Both the position numbers and the translations under genes were made by a program. A model generated the notes under the pieces. That model had not been told where the DNA came from. It saw only the letters and a list, made by a program, of their open reading frames with translations, and made no database searches. Shown one piece after another: positions 17,518 through 26,618 of a stretch of 64,000 nt of DNA; position 1 is the stretch's first letter; every line of letters starts with the position of its first letter. The stretch covers positions 1,860,001-1,924,000 of the forward strand of contig NZ_CP071321.1 in the NCBI RefSeq assembly GCF_017309585.1. The letters run 5' to 3'. Origin of the DNA: Nitrogeniibacter aestuarii (GTDB lineage Bacteria > Pseudomonadota > Gammaproteobacteria > Burkholderiales > Rhodocyclaceae).

Positions 17518-18177
17518 ATGCGCTTGCCGCTCTTCTGTCTGCTCACCGGCCTCACGGTCGTGATCTCGCCTGCCATGGGCGCACCGCTGTCGGAAGCGGA
17601 TTCGACCTGGATCAATGGGTTTGCCGACAAGATGGAAGCGACCTGTGCGCAGCGCTTCGACCAGGCCGAAGCGAAACTCGCCGACAAGACCGGATGGCAG
17701 GGCGATCGCGCCCGCGAGATGATGGCAGCTGAGCGCCGGGTCAATTGCGGTTGCCTGCCAACGCGCATTCGCGTTCGTGCCACGCCGGAGGTGGTCGCTG
17801 CGCTCAAGGATCGCAACGTCAGCGCCGGGCGTGCTTTCATGGCCGAACAAGCCAAGGCCTGCGGCGCGCAGGGGCTGCGCGACTCGGCTCGCACCAATTG
17901 CCTCGCCACGGAACAGGAAGCTGCCTTTGAGGCCGTGCACGGTCGAAAGCCCGCCGAGGACGATGCCGAGCCGGTGCCCGCGTTGACGGCGGCAAACGAG
18001 CGCACATGTGCCTGCTACGCCGAGGCCGTCGGCGCTCTGGATGACGCCACCATCATTGCCGAAGCCGAGGCGGCCTACGCCAACTTCCGCGCGCGCGTTG
18101 AAAACCCCGACACGCCCCGGCATCAGGGCCGGATGGAAAACCTGCTGAACGACTGTCGACAGCGGACCGGCCAGTAA
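17518..18177 (+). CDS. Exported Cys-containing hypothetical protein
   Basis: 219 residues with a signal peptide (RLPLFCLLTGLTVVISPAMG); GGAG 5 bases before the ATG. The mature part is helical, Ala/Glu-rich and carries seven Cys (e.g. CAQRF, CGCLP, CGAQ, CLATE, CACYAEA, CRQRTG), probably disulfide-bonded in the periplasm. The paired Cys-x-Cys elements (NCGCLP and TCACYAEA) suggest an internal duplication of a roughly 90-residue unit. No family is recognised. It converges with the NosR-like gene, whose stop is 10 bases away. Confidence 0.75.
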   Translation: MRLPLFCLLTGLTVVISPAMGAPLSEADSTWINGFADKMEATCAQRFDQAEAKLADKTGWQGDRAREMMAAERRVNCGCLPTRIRVRATPEVVAALKDRNVSAGRAFMAEQAKACGAQGLRDSARTNCLATEQEAAFEAVHGRKPAEDDAEPVPALTAANERTCACYAEAVGALDDATIIAEAEAAYANFRARVENPDTPRHQGRMENLLNDCRQRTGQ

Positions 18178-18187
18178 CTACCGGTGA

Positions 18188-20308
18188 CTACCGGTTGTTG
18201 GGGGCTGGTTCATCCACCATCCCGAGTCGCTGCGCAGCCTGCGGATTCTTGCGCATGAGCAGCAGGGGGGCGCAGCGTTTTTCGTCGTGGTAGATGCCCA
18301 CACAGTCCAGACACTGAAAACAGTCGTCGTATCTGATTTCGCCGGTGGGCTCGATGGCGTCGTACTGGCAACGGTGTCGACAGGTCTGGCAGGGCGTGCC
18401 GCAGGCCGAACGCCGCGGCAGCCAGTTGAGGAAGCGCAGCTTGCCGCCCAGGGCCATGAAGGCACCGAGCGGGCACAGATAGCGGCAGAAGAATTTGTAG
18501 ACGAACAGGCTGGCTATCAACAGCGCCACCGCGTAGATCACGAATGGCAGCTCGCGGTCGAAACCGACGGTAATGGCGGTCTTGAAGGGCTCGACCTCCA
18601 CGCCTTTTTCTGCCCACTGGGGTAGCACGGCTGCCAGCGCCACCAGGACCAGCAGGATCACGTACCGGCCGCGATCGAGCACCCGCGCCAGCCCTTTGTG
18701 CAACCGCCGTTGCTTGATGCCCAGCTTGCGGCCGATCTGGGTGGTCAGATCCTGTAGCGCGCCGAAGGGGCACAACCAGCCACAGAAGGTGCCACGTCCC
18801 CAGACGAAGAAGGTGATCAGGGTAAAGGCGATGATCAGCAGGGCCACAGGATCGTAGAGGAAGCTGGCCAGGTTCTGTCCCTTGGCCAGGGTCTTGATGG
18901 CGCCGGTGAGGTGCACGATCGAAAGCTGCCCCTGTGAATACCAGCCCAGGTACACGAGGGTGAATAGCAGGAAGGCGTTCCGGAAGATCGCCAGGCGTCT
19001 GCCCGACACGCTCGGCCAGCGGGGCTTGGCCAGTGCGACCGTCAGTATCAGCAAGGCGATGCCGATGACGATGAGCTCGTTTGCGCGGTCCATCCAGCCG
19101 AGCAGCCAGTCCGGCGGCGGGGCCGGAGGCCGGTCAAAATAGCGCTCAGGGGGTTCGTAGTCGAGCTTGGCATCGCGATAGGCGACGATGGGGTGAAACT
19201 GGCCGCGCGCACGGCGGATGGAAAAGCTGAATTCCTGCTTGCCTGCCGGGTCGATTGCTGACAGGGGCGCGGCGCGCAGGACGAGCGCGGTGTCGATCGG
19301 CGGCGCGTTTTCCGGCTGTTGTGGGTCGAGGTCGAAATCGCGCAGTTCGTAGGGCGCACCGCCCTGGACCAGACTCAGGTTGCCGGGCGAAGTGCCCCGG
19401 ACAAACTCGGGGCCGACCAAGGTCGAGCGTCCGTGCGTTCCCACCCACCACACATGCTGGTCGGTGTTGAGCGCATCGCGCATCTCCTCGTAACCCGCGT
19501 CTCCGAGCACGGCACGGCCGATGGTCGGCACATTCAGGTAGGCCACGTACAGATCCAGATGCGTCGCGTCTGGATGTTTGTTGGCGTAGTCGTCCCAGCC
19601 GGCCACTTCAGAGTCGGCAAAGAGCTTTTCCACCTCGGCTTCGGTCAGGTGCAAGTGTCCGATCGCACCTTCTTCGACCAGCTCGTTGAAGGTCTTGCGT
19701 TCGAGCATGTCGGGTTTGGGCACGGCGGGCGGCCCGGTTTGCACCAGCGGGGCGAAGCCCAGTTTGGCGCGGGCCACATCGAGCCCCGCGGTGAGGACCG
19801 TCTGGTTGAGAATGCGCACCGAGGCAGTGGCCTTGGTGACACCGTCGAGCACCACGCGCTTGCTGTTGTCGCCCGGCAGATCGCCATAGGCCGACGAGAC
19901 GGTGATGTTTTTCTTGAGGCTCAAGCCCTTGTACTGCTGGACGAATTCGAGCAAGGGGGCGGGGCCAAGACCGCCGAGGAACACCGGCTCATGCTGGTGC
20001 AGCACTTCCACATCGATGAAGCGGCCTTCGCCATCGAGGGTGATCAGCAGGTTGAACGGCGTGCCTTCGAAACCGGGGATCGGCGCCAGATCGATGGATT
20101 CGAAGGCCCAGTAGATGGGTGGGCCGTCGGGCTGCAGTTCGGTGCGGATCGGCCAGGCGGGCAGGTCTGCGGGTTGTTCGCCCACTTGCAGCGGCGGACC
20201 GTAACGCTGGGCGATGTCTTCGCGGGTGAGCGAGCCGGCCAGGGCCGGGAAGCTCAACAGCAGGGTGAAGAGGAAGATCAGGCTGTTCAGTGTGGTGGTG
20301 CGGTGCAT
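18188..20308 (-). CDS. NosR/NirI-family flavin and Fe-S membrane protein
   Basis: 706 residues from the ATG at 20308, preferred over one at 20338 because AGG lies upstream and the signal peptide then begins properly (TTTLNSLIFLFTLLLSFPALA). A periplasmic FMN-binding domain follows, with the likely flavinylation motif DGVTKATAS. Then come six membrane helices and polyferredoxin motifs: CGWLCPFGALQ, CRYLCPLGAF, CGTPCQTCRHRC and CFQCLDC. NosR proteins carry electrons from the quinol pool across the membrane to periplasmic enzymes. There is no nos or nir gene here; its neighbours are quinoprotein genes, so it may serve that system. A CGGGC-N5-GCCCG palindrome lies 78 bp upstream (20386-20400). 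Confidence 0.85.
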   Translation of the reverse strand: MHRTTTLNSLIFLFTLLLSFPALAGSLTREDIAQRYGPPLQVGEQPADLPAWPIRTELQPDGPPIYWAFESIDLAPIPGFEGTPFNLLITLDGEGRFIDVEVLHQHEPVFLGGLGPAPLLEFVQQYKGLSLKKNITVSSAYGDLPGDNSKRVVLDGVTKATASVRILNQTVLTAGLDVARAKLGFAPLVQTGPPAVPKPDMLERKTFNELVEEGAIGHLHLTEAEVEKLFADSEVAGWDDYANKHPDATHLDLYVAYLNVPTIGRAVLGDAGYEEMRDALNTDQHVWWVGTHGRSTLVGPEFVRGTSPGNLSLVQGGAPYELRDFDLDPQQPENAPPIDTALVLRAAPLSAIDPAGKQEFSFSIRRARGQFHPIVAYRDAKLDYEPPERYFDRPPAPPPDWLLGWMDRANELIVIGIALLILTVALAKPRWPSVSGRRLAIFRNAFLLFTLVYLGWYSQGQLSIVHLTGAIKTLAKGQNLASFLYDPVALLIIAFTLITFFVWGRGTFCGWLCPFGALQDLTTQIGRKLGIKQRRLHKGLARVLDRGRYVILLVLVALAAVLPQWAEKGVEVEPFKTAITVGFDRELPFVIYAVALLIASLFVYKFFCRYLCPLGAFMALGGKLRFLNWLPRRSACGTPCQTCRHRCQYDAIEPTGEIRYDDCFQCLDCVGIYHDEKRCAPLLLMRKNPQAAQRLGMVDEPAPNNR

Positions 20309-20385
20309 GTGACCTGCATTGTTATGGTTCTGGTCCATGCATCATATTCGACGCGTCCGGCCGCTAGAACGACCGTTTTCACGCT

Positions 20386-20400
20386 CGGGCAATTTGCCCG
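20386..20400. promoter_or_regulatory. CGGGC-N5-GCCCG palindrome upstream of the NosR-like gene
   Basis: Perfect 15-base palindrome CGGGCAATTTGCCCG in the 137-bp gap between the response-regulator gene and the NosR-like gene. It has the same 5-5-5 architecture as the CGGGA-N5-TCCCG sites at 26762, 29141, 29163 and 32337. It could be a binding site for the neighbouring NarL-type regulator, or simply the stem of a weak terminator for that gene (no T-run follows). Confidence 0.4.
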
Positions 20401-20445
20401 GGACTACCAGGCCGCTTCTGCCCGGCGCCGTGCTGGTGTGGGGTG

Positions 20446-21096
20446 TCAGGTCTCGATCAGGCCGCAGCGCACGGCGATCAGCGTCAGTTCGGCCGCGTTG
20501 CTGGCCGAGAGCTTCTGTTTGATGTGGTAGAGGTGGGTGCCCACGGTACTGGGCGCGACGTGAATGGCCTCGGCCACTTCATTCACCGATTTGCCCTGCG
20601 CCAGCTGGAGAAAAACGGTGAACTCCTTGTCGGTGAGTTTCGACAGCGGGTCGGCGTCGCCATTGAGTTGGGCCAGCGCCAGGTTGGCCGCCAGTTTGGG
20701 GTCCACGTACTTCTTGCCGCGACTGACCGACTGGGCGGCGCGCAGGAACTCGTCCGGATGCGCCGATTTGGACAGATAACCGGTGGCGCCTGCTTTCAGG
20801 GCCCGCACCGGAATCTGCGAGTCTTCATGGGCCGAGAGCATGAGCACGCGGGCGTTGGGGTGGTGCGACATCAGGCGTTCAAGCCCTTCCAGGCCGCTGC
20901 CGCCGGGCATGCTCACATCCATGATGAGTGCGTCCGGCGCGTGTTCATCGTAGGCGGCAAAAGCAGCCTGGCCGTTGTCGGCCTCGGCCACGACCGTGGC
21001 GCCTGCGCCTTCGAGCAGCAGGCGAAAGCCCATGCGCACCACCGCATGATCATCGGCGAGCACGAAGCGGGTGTCGGCAAGGGAAATGGAACTCAT
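20446..21096 (-). CDS. NarL/LuxR-type response regulator
   Basis: 216 residues. Receiver domain with acidic pocket DD (VLADDHAVVR), phospho-acceptor Asp in DALIMDVSMPG, conserved Thr/Ser (MLSAHED) and Lys (GYLSKSA). The C-terminal LuxR helix-turn-helix (LTDKEFTVFLQLAQGKSVNEVAEAIHVAPSTVGTHLYHIKQKL) is complete. The start overlaps the kinase stop by ATGA, so kinase and regulator are translated together. It belongs to the minus-strand run that begins with the SoxYZ-like carrier, so its target genes are probably the quinoprotein genes. Confidence 0.9.
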   Translation of the reverse strand: MSSISLADTRFVLADDHAVVRMGFRLLLEGAGATVVAEADNGQAAFAAYDEHAPDALIMDVSMPGGSGLEGLERLMSHHPNARVLMLSAHEDSQIPVRALKAGATGYLSKSAHPDEFLRAAQSVSRGKKYVDPKLAANLALAQLNGDADPLSKLTDKEFTVFLQLAQGKSVNEVAEAIHVAPSTVGTHLYHIKQKLSASNAAELTLIAVRCGLIET

Positions 21097-22478
21097 CGAT
21101 CAGGTTGCGTATGCGGAGCAGGGGCGCCATGTTCGCTTTCCTGCGTGTCTTCGGGCAAGGGCAATATGACCGAGATGGTGCAGCCGCCTTCGGGGGGAGA
21201 ACTGACCGATAGCCTGCCATGCCAGATTTCGGAGCGCTCGCGCATGCCTGCCAGACCATAGCGCTCGGTGCGCGCCATGGGGTCGAAGCCTCGGCCGTCG
21301 TCATTGACGGTCAATTCGATGTCGTTCTGGCGCCGTTCGAGTTTGACCTCGACCCGTTCGGCGTCGGCATGCCGGGCCACGTTGGTGAGCGCTTCCTGCG
21401 CCAGGCGCAACACGTTGCTGCGAAACGCTTCGGGCAGGTCGTCGGGCATGCGATCCACATGATGAACGACGTCGACCGCTGGGTAGCAGCTGGCCCACCG
21501 TCTTACGTAATCGTCGAGCGCTTCGTCCAGTTGCGCGGGGGCCTGGGGCGCCTCGGAGCGCAGGCGCTCGAGAATGCCGCGCACGTTGTCCTGCAGTTGC
21601 CCGCTCACGGCAAGCAAGGCCTGGGCGCTGCCGTGCAGGGCGTTGTTCTCCGCCGTGGTCCGCTGGGCAATGCCGCCGGCGATGGCGCGGATGGCCGTGA
21701 TGCCCTGGCCGAACTCGTCGTGGAGCTCGCGGGCAAGTGATTTCTGGGTGTCTTCCATGCGCTGGTTCAACGCATGGGCGAAACGTTTATCCTCTTCCAG
21801 CCGGGCATTGCGCACCAGGGTCTGGGCAAGGTTTTCCGCCATGTGGTTGTAGGCCTTGGCCAACTCGTCGAATTCGGCATTGCCGAGCGAATCGAGGCGC
21901 CGGTCGAACTGGCCGGTGGCCGAGTGCCCGAGGGCTTCGCGGATACGTGACAGTGGCGCGACGATCCGGTGAGTGGCGTGGCGCACGAAAACGCTGAGCA
22001 GGATGATGGCGGCCACGGCCCAGCCAGCGCCAACCCAGAGATTGTCCCAGGCGTCGAGTACGGCACGCGAAGTGTCCGGCTCGAGCTTGAGTCGCAAGGG
22101 GCCTTCTTCCCAGCGTCGTGTCTCGACCACGGGAGAGACCAGCGCAGAGAACCAGGCCGGTGCGTCGCGGCCGGCTTTGTAGGTAGGGGCGGGCGAGCTG
22201 TAGAGCAGCTCGCCGCTTTCACTACGCACTTCCAGATGGTTGGCGCGCAGGCGGCCCACCGTGGTGATCATGTCCAGGCGGGCGCCCACGCTGAAGGCCA
22301 GTGGGGCGGTGGAGTGCAGCCACTGCTCGGAGACCCGGGTGGCCGCTTCCACTTCCTCATGAATCGCCGCACGCGTGATCACGCACCACAGCACCATACC
22401 CACCACCAGGCCGGTGGCGGCCACGGCGGCGACCAGTGCAGTTACCTTGTTGCGAAGCGATCCGGAGGGTTGGCTCAT
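21093..22478 (-). CDS. NarX/DegS-type sensor histidine kinase
   Basis: 461 residues. Two membrane helices (about 10-32 and 145-165) bracket a periplasmic domain of about 115 residues with no recognised fold. Then come a HAMP domain, a HisKA_3 phospho-acceptor (LARELHDEFGQGITAIRAIAGG, His in ELHDE) and a HATPase (NVLRLAQEALTNVARHADA, NDDGRGFDP, GLAGMRER). The periplasmic domain would sense an alcohol, aldehyde, metal or redox signal; which one cannot be read from sequence. Ten bases separate its start from the TonB-receptor stop upstream, so it is in the same transcript. Confidence 0.9.
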   Translation of the reverse strand: MSQPSGSLRNKVTALVAAVAATGLVVGMVLWCVITRAAIHEEVEAATRVSEQWLHSTAPLAFSVGARLDMITTVGRLRANHLEVRSESGELLYSSPAPTYKAGRDAPAWFSALVSPVVETRRWEEGPLRLKLEPDTSRAVLDAWDNLWVGAGWAVAAIILLSVFVRHATHRIVAPLSRIREALGHSATGQFDRRLDSLGNAEFDELAKAYNHMAENLAQTLVRNARLEEDKRFAHALNQRMEDTQKSLARELHDEFGQGITAIRAIAGGIAQRTTAENNALHGSAQALLAVSGQLQDNVRGILERLRSEAPQAPAQLDEALDDYVRRWASCYPAVDVVHHVDRMPDDLPEAFRSNVLRLAQEALTNVARHADAERVEVKLERRQNDIELTVNDDGRGFDPMARTERYGLAGMRERSEIWHGRLSVSSPPEGGCTISVILPLPEDTQESEHGAPAPHTQPDR

Positions 22479-22487
22479 GCCGCTAGT

Positions 22488-24707
22488 TTAGCCTCCAAAG
22501 CGGTAGCGCAGTCCAATCCAGGCAGAACGCGGTGCGCCGGGGGCGACAAAGCGCTCGTCTTCCCAGTCGTTGGGGTCGGTGATGAACTGGCCGTTGGCAT
22601 TGAACACGTTCTCGGCCAGCGCCCCAGCGGTTTCGTACTCGGTGTCGAACACGTTGTTGATGCGGCCGAATACCGTCCAGCCCTTGGAGAACGTCCAGTC
22701 GGCGTCGAGGTTGAAGATGGTGTAACCGTCGATTTCGCCGTTCTCGTCATGCTTGCCGTTCTCGTTGCCACGCACCAGCTGGCTGGTGAAGGCCTGCACA
22801 TTGGTGCCGATACGCAGCGAATCGGTCGGCTTCCAGTCCAGCCCGAGCTTGAGGGCGTGGCGGGGTAGTGCGGGCAGGCGGTCGCCAGATTTGATCCGGA
22901 TTTCGTCGGCGCCGCACTGGCTGTAGCTGCCCGCCGAACTGTTCGACTCGGCCATCAGGCAGGCCTCGCTCTGGAAGGTGGCATCGAGCCAGGTGTATCC
23001 GGCGCGCCAGTCGAACTGACCGTGACGACCCGACAGCCCGAGCTCGAGACCCTGACGGCGTGTCTTGCCGAAGTTGGTGAAGTACCCGGCGCTGGTGGAT
23101 GTCCCGACGAACAGGATGTCGTCGTGATTGGTGGTGCGGAAGAGGGTGGCATTCCAGTTGAAAGCGTCCCCTTGTGCACCCCGCAGACCGAATTCAATGG
23201 TTTTGGCAACCACTTGCTTCAGGAACGGATCGGCGGCCAGCGCATTGGGCAATGTGCACGGGTTGGCCGGGTCGGCACAGCCCAGTTCGATCGGGGTCGG
23301 TGCGCGGTTGCCTTCGTTGTACGAGGCGTAGAAGCCCATGGTGGGGGCCACTTGCCAGGTGACACCAACGGCCGGATTGACCCGGTGGTAAGTGAAGTCG
23401 CCATCCAGGTTGGGGTAGGTGGGCACGAGCCGGTCTTCATTGATGACGCGGGTGCGGTTGTAGCGTGCGGAGCCGGTCAGCGCGACGGTCTCAGACAGGT
23501 TGAAGGTGTCGGTCAGGTATACGCTGGTGGTGCGCGTGCGGCCATACAGACTGTTTTCGAGTTCGACGGGATTGCCATCGGCGTCGACGCCGCGATCCTC
23601 GGTCAGATCACCTTCCTGTGCCGTTTGAATGAAGCCCGCACGGGTGCGATCGTGACTGACGCCGGCCGTCAGCTGATGCGCGTCGGCGTAGTGGGTCCAC
23701 TGGCCGGTAAAGCCGAGCGCGTACTGATCGGTTGCCGTGCGGTTGAGCACGCCCGATTCGTCGGCGGGGCCTGAGTAATCATCATTACCGTCGCCGTTCA
23801 GTGTGCGGGTGCGCACGTTGCGCCAGTACATGCGGGCGGTGAGCTGGTTGTTGTCGTTCAGCCAGTGGTTGCCCGTCAGCGCGATCTGACCGAGACGGTT
23901 CCGGGTCTGGTCCGGGTGGGTGAAGACCTGTTCGCGCTCGTCGTCGTACATGCTGTCCGGGAGCAGACCGTTGCCGATCAGATCGCTGTTGGCGTAATTG
24001 ATGGACAGTGACAGGTCGGAATATTCGTTGCGCCAGCCCAGTTTGGTGAACAGATGCTGAACGTCGCTGGGGGAATGATCGCGCCAGCCTTCTTCACGGA
24101 AGCTGTCGGCGGCGATGAACCAGTCGAAGGTGTCGTCCGACCCGCCATGAGCGAGGCCGATGGTCCAGCGCCCGAAGCTGCCGCCGGACACCTCCAGCTC
24201 GGTGCCCGGATTGTTGCGGCCATCCTTGGTGCGGAGGGAAACAGCGCCACCGAGGGTGTTCAGCCCGAACAGCGGGTTGGAGCCGGGCACGACGGTGATG
24301 TCCTGCAGGGCGGACTGCGGTATCAGGTCCCAGTTCACCACATCGCCAAAGCCTTCATTGACCCGGATGCCATCCACAAAGACAGACAGCCCCTGCGGTG
24401 TGCCCAGCAAGGGCGACGCGGTGAAACCGCGGAAGTTGATGTCGCCCTGGTACGGGTTGCCCTGCACTTCGTTGATGGTGACGCCATTGAGGTCGCGCGT
24501 CATGTTGCTCACGACCGGTCCGCCTTCCCCGATGTCCCGGCTGCGCTGCACGTTGGCCGGGACACGATCCCGCTCGATACCGATCCCCGGCAGCGGCGTG
24601 CTATCGATGACCTCCACCGTCGATAGCGTGGTCTCGCCATGGGCCGCGGTCCCCATCGCGGCGATCATCATGGCAAGCGGGAGTCTGGGGAAGCTGACTT
24701 TGATCAT
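22488..24707 (-). CDS. TonB-dependent outer-membrane receptor in the quinoprotein operon
   Basis: 739 residues; AGGA lies 7 bases before the ATG. Signal peptide to about residue 24, then the plug: NVQRSRDIGEGGPVVSNMTRDLNGVTINEVQGNPYQGDINFRGF is shown at 45-95 and contains NPYQGDINFRGF and QGLSVFVDGIRVNEGFGDV. The large barrel ends in RFGG rather than an aromatic, which is slightly unusual. It sits between the metallohydrolase and the two-component genes, all on one strand. The company it keeps suggests import of something the dehydrogenases need, such as a lanthanide complex or PQQ. That is inference; the plug sequence alone does not show the ligand. Confidence 0.85.
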   Translation of the reverse strand: MIKVSFPRLPLAMMIAAMGTAAHGETTLSTVEVIDSTPLPGIGIERDRVPANVQRSRDIGEGGPVVSNMTRDLNGVTINEVQGNPYQGDINFRGFTASPLLGTPQGLSVFVDGIRVNEGFGDVVNWDLIPQSALQDITVVPGSNPLFGLNTLGGAVSLRTKDGRNNPGTELEVSGGSFGRWTIGLAHGGSDDTFDWFIAADSFREEGWRDHSPSDVQHLFTKLGWRNEYSDLSLSINYANSDLIGNGLLPDSMYDDEREQVFTHPDQTRNRLGQIALTGNHWLNDNNQLTARMYWRNVRTRTLNGDGNDDYSGPADESGVLNRTATDQYALGFTGQWTHYADAHQLTAGVSHDRTRAGFIQTAQEGDLTEDRGVDADGNPVELENSLYGRTRTTSVYLTDTFNLSETVALTGSARYNRTRVINEDRLVPTYPNLDGDFTYHRVNPAVGVTWQVAPTMGFYASYNEGNRAPTPIELGCADPANPCTLPNALAADPFLKQVVAKTIEFGLRGAQGDAFNWNATLFRTTNHDDILFVGTSTSAGYFTNFGKTRRQGLELGLSGRHGQFDWRAGYTWLDATFQSEACLMAESNSSAGSYSQCGADEIRIKSGDRLPALPRHALKLGLDWKPTDSLRIGTNVQAFTSQLVRGNENGKHDENGEIDGYTIFNLDADWTFSKGWTVFGRINNVFDTEYETAGALAENVFNANGQFITDPNDWEDERFVAPGAPRSAWIGLRYRFGG

Positions 24708-24730
24708 TGGTTTCCTTTTACGAGTCAGGT

Positions 24731-25672
24731 CTATTGATTTAGGACCTCGAGCTCCATGGCCGGGTACAGGTGGCTCACCGAACGGGTGAATTCCGACTTG
24801 GCCAGGGAGAGTTGGGCGAGGTCCTCAGGAATGGGCTTGGCGAGAACTTCGTTCATGTCCAGGCCTTGCTGTGCGGATTGGCGCAGTGTGGTCTCCAGCC
24901 ACTGCAACCAGGCGCGGGTTTGGCGAATGGGCGCGTCGGAGGTCGATGCGGGGCCGTGTCCGGGGACCACCAGCTTGGCGTTGAGCTTGGCCAGGGTGTC
25001 CAGAGAAGCGTTCCATTCACTCAGGATGGCATTGGGCGTCGTCGGCGCGCGCTGATGGAAAATCAGGTCCCCGCCGAACAGGATGCCGGTCGTGCGGTCG
25101 TAGATCGCAAGATCCCTCGGGGTGTGGCCCGACAGGGAAAGCAGTTCGAACTCGTGGGCACCGAGTTTCAGGATACCGGCGTGGGCCTCGGTCCCGGGCG
25201 GGGTCACTTCGGTGCCGGCCATGGCGTCGCCTGCGAGGCGATACATGTTCTCGTTGAAGGTTTTGCCGTCCTGCCGGATTAGGGCAATGGTCTCAGGCAG
25301 GGCTTCGACCGTCTTGACGTCGAAGGCCTGATTGCCAAGGAAGTGGTCCGGGTGATGGTGGGTGTTGAAGACCACCACGATCGGCTTGTCGGTGACGCCC
25401 TTGATGGCAGCCTTGAGCTGTTCCCCGTACTGTCGCGAGGGGCCGGAGTCGACCACCATGACGCCTTCATCCGTGACCACGAAGGCCGTGTTCACAATGT
25501 TGCCGCCGTTCTCGTAGGAGAAGTCGCTGGTCGAGCCTTCCACGTACCAGGTGTCAGGACCCAGCTGGATCGGTTTGAGGCCGTAGTTGAAACTGGCTGC
25601 AGCGTAAGCGACCGTGGCGACCAGGGCCATGGCCATGAGCGGGGTGCGGGCAAGAATGTTTTTCATGTTCAT
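24731..25672 (-). CDS. Quinoprotein-relay zinc metallohydrolase (SoxH-related beta-lactamase fold)
   Basis: 313 residues from the ATG at 25672, whose ATGA overlaps the stop of the SoxYZ-like gene. Signal peptide (NILARTPLMAMALVATVAYA). Metallo-beta-lactamase motif THHHPDH at residues 104-110, further ligands in SLSGHTPRDLAIYD and LFGGDLIFHQ, and VVPGHGPA late. Proteins of this class are found with PQQ dehydrogenases and a SoxYZ-like carrier and are named quinoprotein relay system zinc metallohydrolase. They are presumed to hydrolyse a carrier-bound product in the periplasm. The order carrier-hydrolase here fits that model. Confidence 0.85.
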   Translation of the reverse strand: MNMKNILARTPLMAMALVATVAYAAASFNYGLKPIQLGPDTWYVEGSTSDFSYENGGNIVNTAFVVTDEGVMVVDSGPSRQYGEQLKAAIKGVTDKPIVVVFNTHHHPDHFLGNQAFDVKTVEALPETIALIRQDGKTFNENMYRLAGDAMAGTEVTPPGTEAHAGILKLGAHEFELLSLSGHTPRDLAIYDRTTGILFGGDLIFHQRAPTTPNAILSEWNASLDTLAKLNAKLVVPGHGPASTSDAPIRQTRAWLQWLETTLRQSAQQGLDMNEVLAKPIPEDLAQLSLAKSEFTRSVSHLYPAMELEVLNQ

Positions 25673-26439
25673 CGCTCCACCCATGCGTCAACTTTGTTGC
25701 CGTTGTTGTCACGCCCGACCACGCGGACCTTTTCAATGTCCTTGTAGAGTGCGGGCAGGTCGAGGGTGAATAGCGGGTTCTCGGCGACCGGTTCGAAAGC
25801 GTGAATGCGCATCAGGGCGGTCCCGTCGGCCTGACGAACCTCCAGCGAGTCGATGTAGAAGGCCGGAATGTCCGCCGCCAGGCCCGTGTCCATCGGATGG
25901 ATGATCCGGAGCCGCAGACGACTGCCGTCATCTTTTTCCCAGAGACGGCCGCTGACCTCGTTGAGGCGCGATTGCCACTCGGGGGACGCAGAGCCCACGG
26001 AGGGCGCCGAACAGCCGCCGCCCGTGGTATTGACCCAGGCGCCACCAACATGCCACACGCCGTCCTTGGTGCGAGCCGCGGCCCGTACCGGTGTCGATTG
26101 CTGAAGCTTGACCCGGAAAGAGAGGCGCGCGTTGGCCGCCAGGGGCTCGAAGGTCAGAACCTTGAGGATGGGATTGAAGTCCGCGAAGACGACGACTTCC
26201 TCAATGTCGGGCAGGGTCGAGGCGTCGACCGTGATGGGCACTTCCATCGAGTTTTCCGCCGACAGCGGCGCCAGGACACGGACCCGGCTGTCGAACTCGA
26301 CGGACTGGTTGGCGAAAAAGGCCTGCTGCATGTCACCCCAGCGCGCCGAATCGAGCGGATCGGTGGCGGTGTGGCCGGCGCTGGCCAGGAAGAATGTTGC
26401 TGCGCATGCAAGGGCACGCACGAATGGTGCACGTATCAC
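25669..26439 (-). CDS. SoxYZ-like fused sulfur-carrier protein of the quinoprotein relay
   Basis: 256 residues with a signal peptide (VRALACAATFFLASAGHTA). The N-terminal SoxY-like domain ends with the GGC carrier motif (NTTGGGCSAP, Cys143). The rest is a SoxZ-like domain (LRLRIIHPMDTGLAADIPAFYIDSLEV...). Fused SoxYZ-like proteins co-occur with PQQ dehydrogenases; the Cys arm is thought to hold a reaction intermediate, by analogy with SoxY swinging-arm chemistry. It is the first gene after the sigma-54 promoter match at 26477-26491, and its last bases overlap the metallohydrolase start. Confidence 0.85.
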   Translation of the reverse strand: MIRAPFVRALACAATFFLASAGHTATDPLDSARWGDMQQAFFANQSVEFDSRVRVLAPLSAENSMEVPITVDASTLPDIEEVVVFADFNPILKVLTFEPLAANARLSFRVKLQQSTPVRAAARTKDGVWHVGGAWVNTTGGGCSAPSVGSASPEWQSRLNEVSGRLWEKDDGSRLRLRIIHPMDTGLAADIPAFYIDSLEVRQADGTALMRIHAFEPVAENPLFTLDLPALYKDIEKVRVVGRDNNGNKVDAWVER

Positions 26440-26476
26440 AAGATGTCTCCGTATCGGTTTTTGTTTTTGTATTGAC

Positions 26477-26491
26477 GCAATTCACATGCCA
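26477..26491 (-). promoter_or_regulatory. Sigma-54 promoter of the SoxYZ-like operon
   Basis: On the minus strand it reads TGGCATGTGAATTGC: GG and GC 10 bases apart, and TTGC intact at -12. The predicted start near 26465 leaves a leader of about 26 nt before the SoxYZ-like ATG at 26439. The enhancer-like pair at 26619-26654 lies about 130 bp upstream. Confidence 0.65.
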
Positions 26492-26618
26492 CGCATTTAT
26501 ATCCGGGGTTACGGACCCGGTGACACATTCGCGCGGAAGTATCTTCGAAAACGCTAATTAACGAAGCCCGAGGCCCGAAGATACGTGCTTTCCGGGATTT
26601 GTGTCAGCCGAAAAAACG

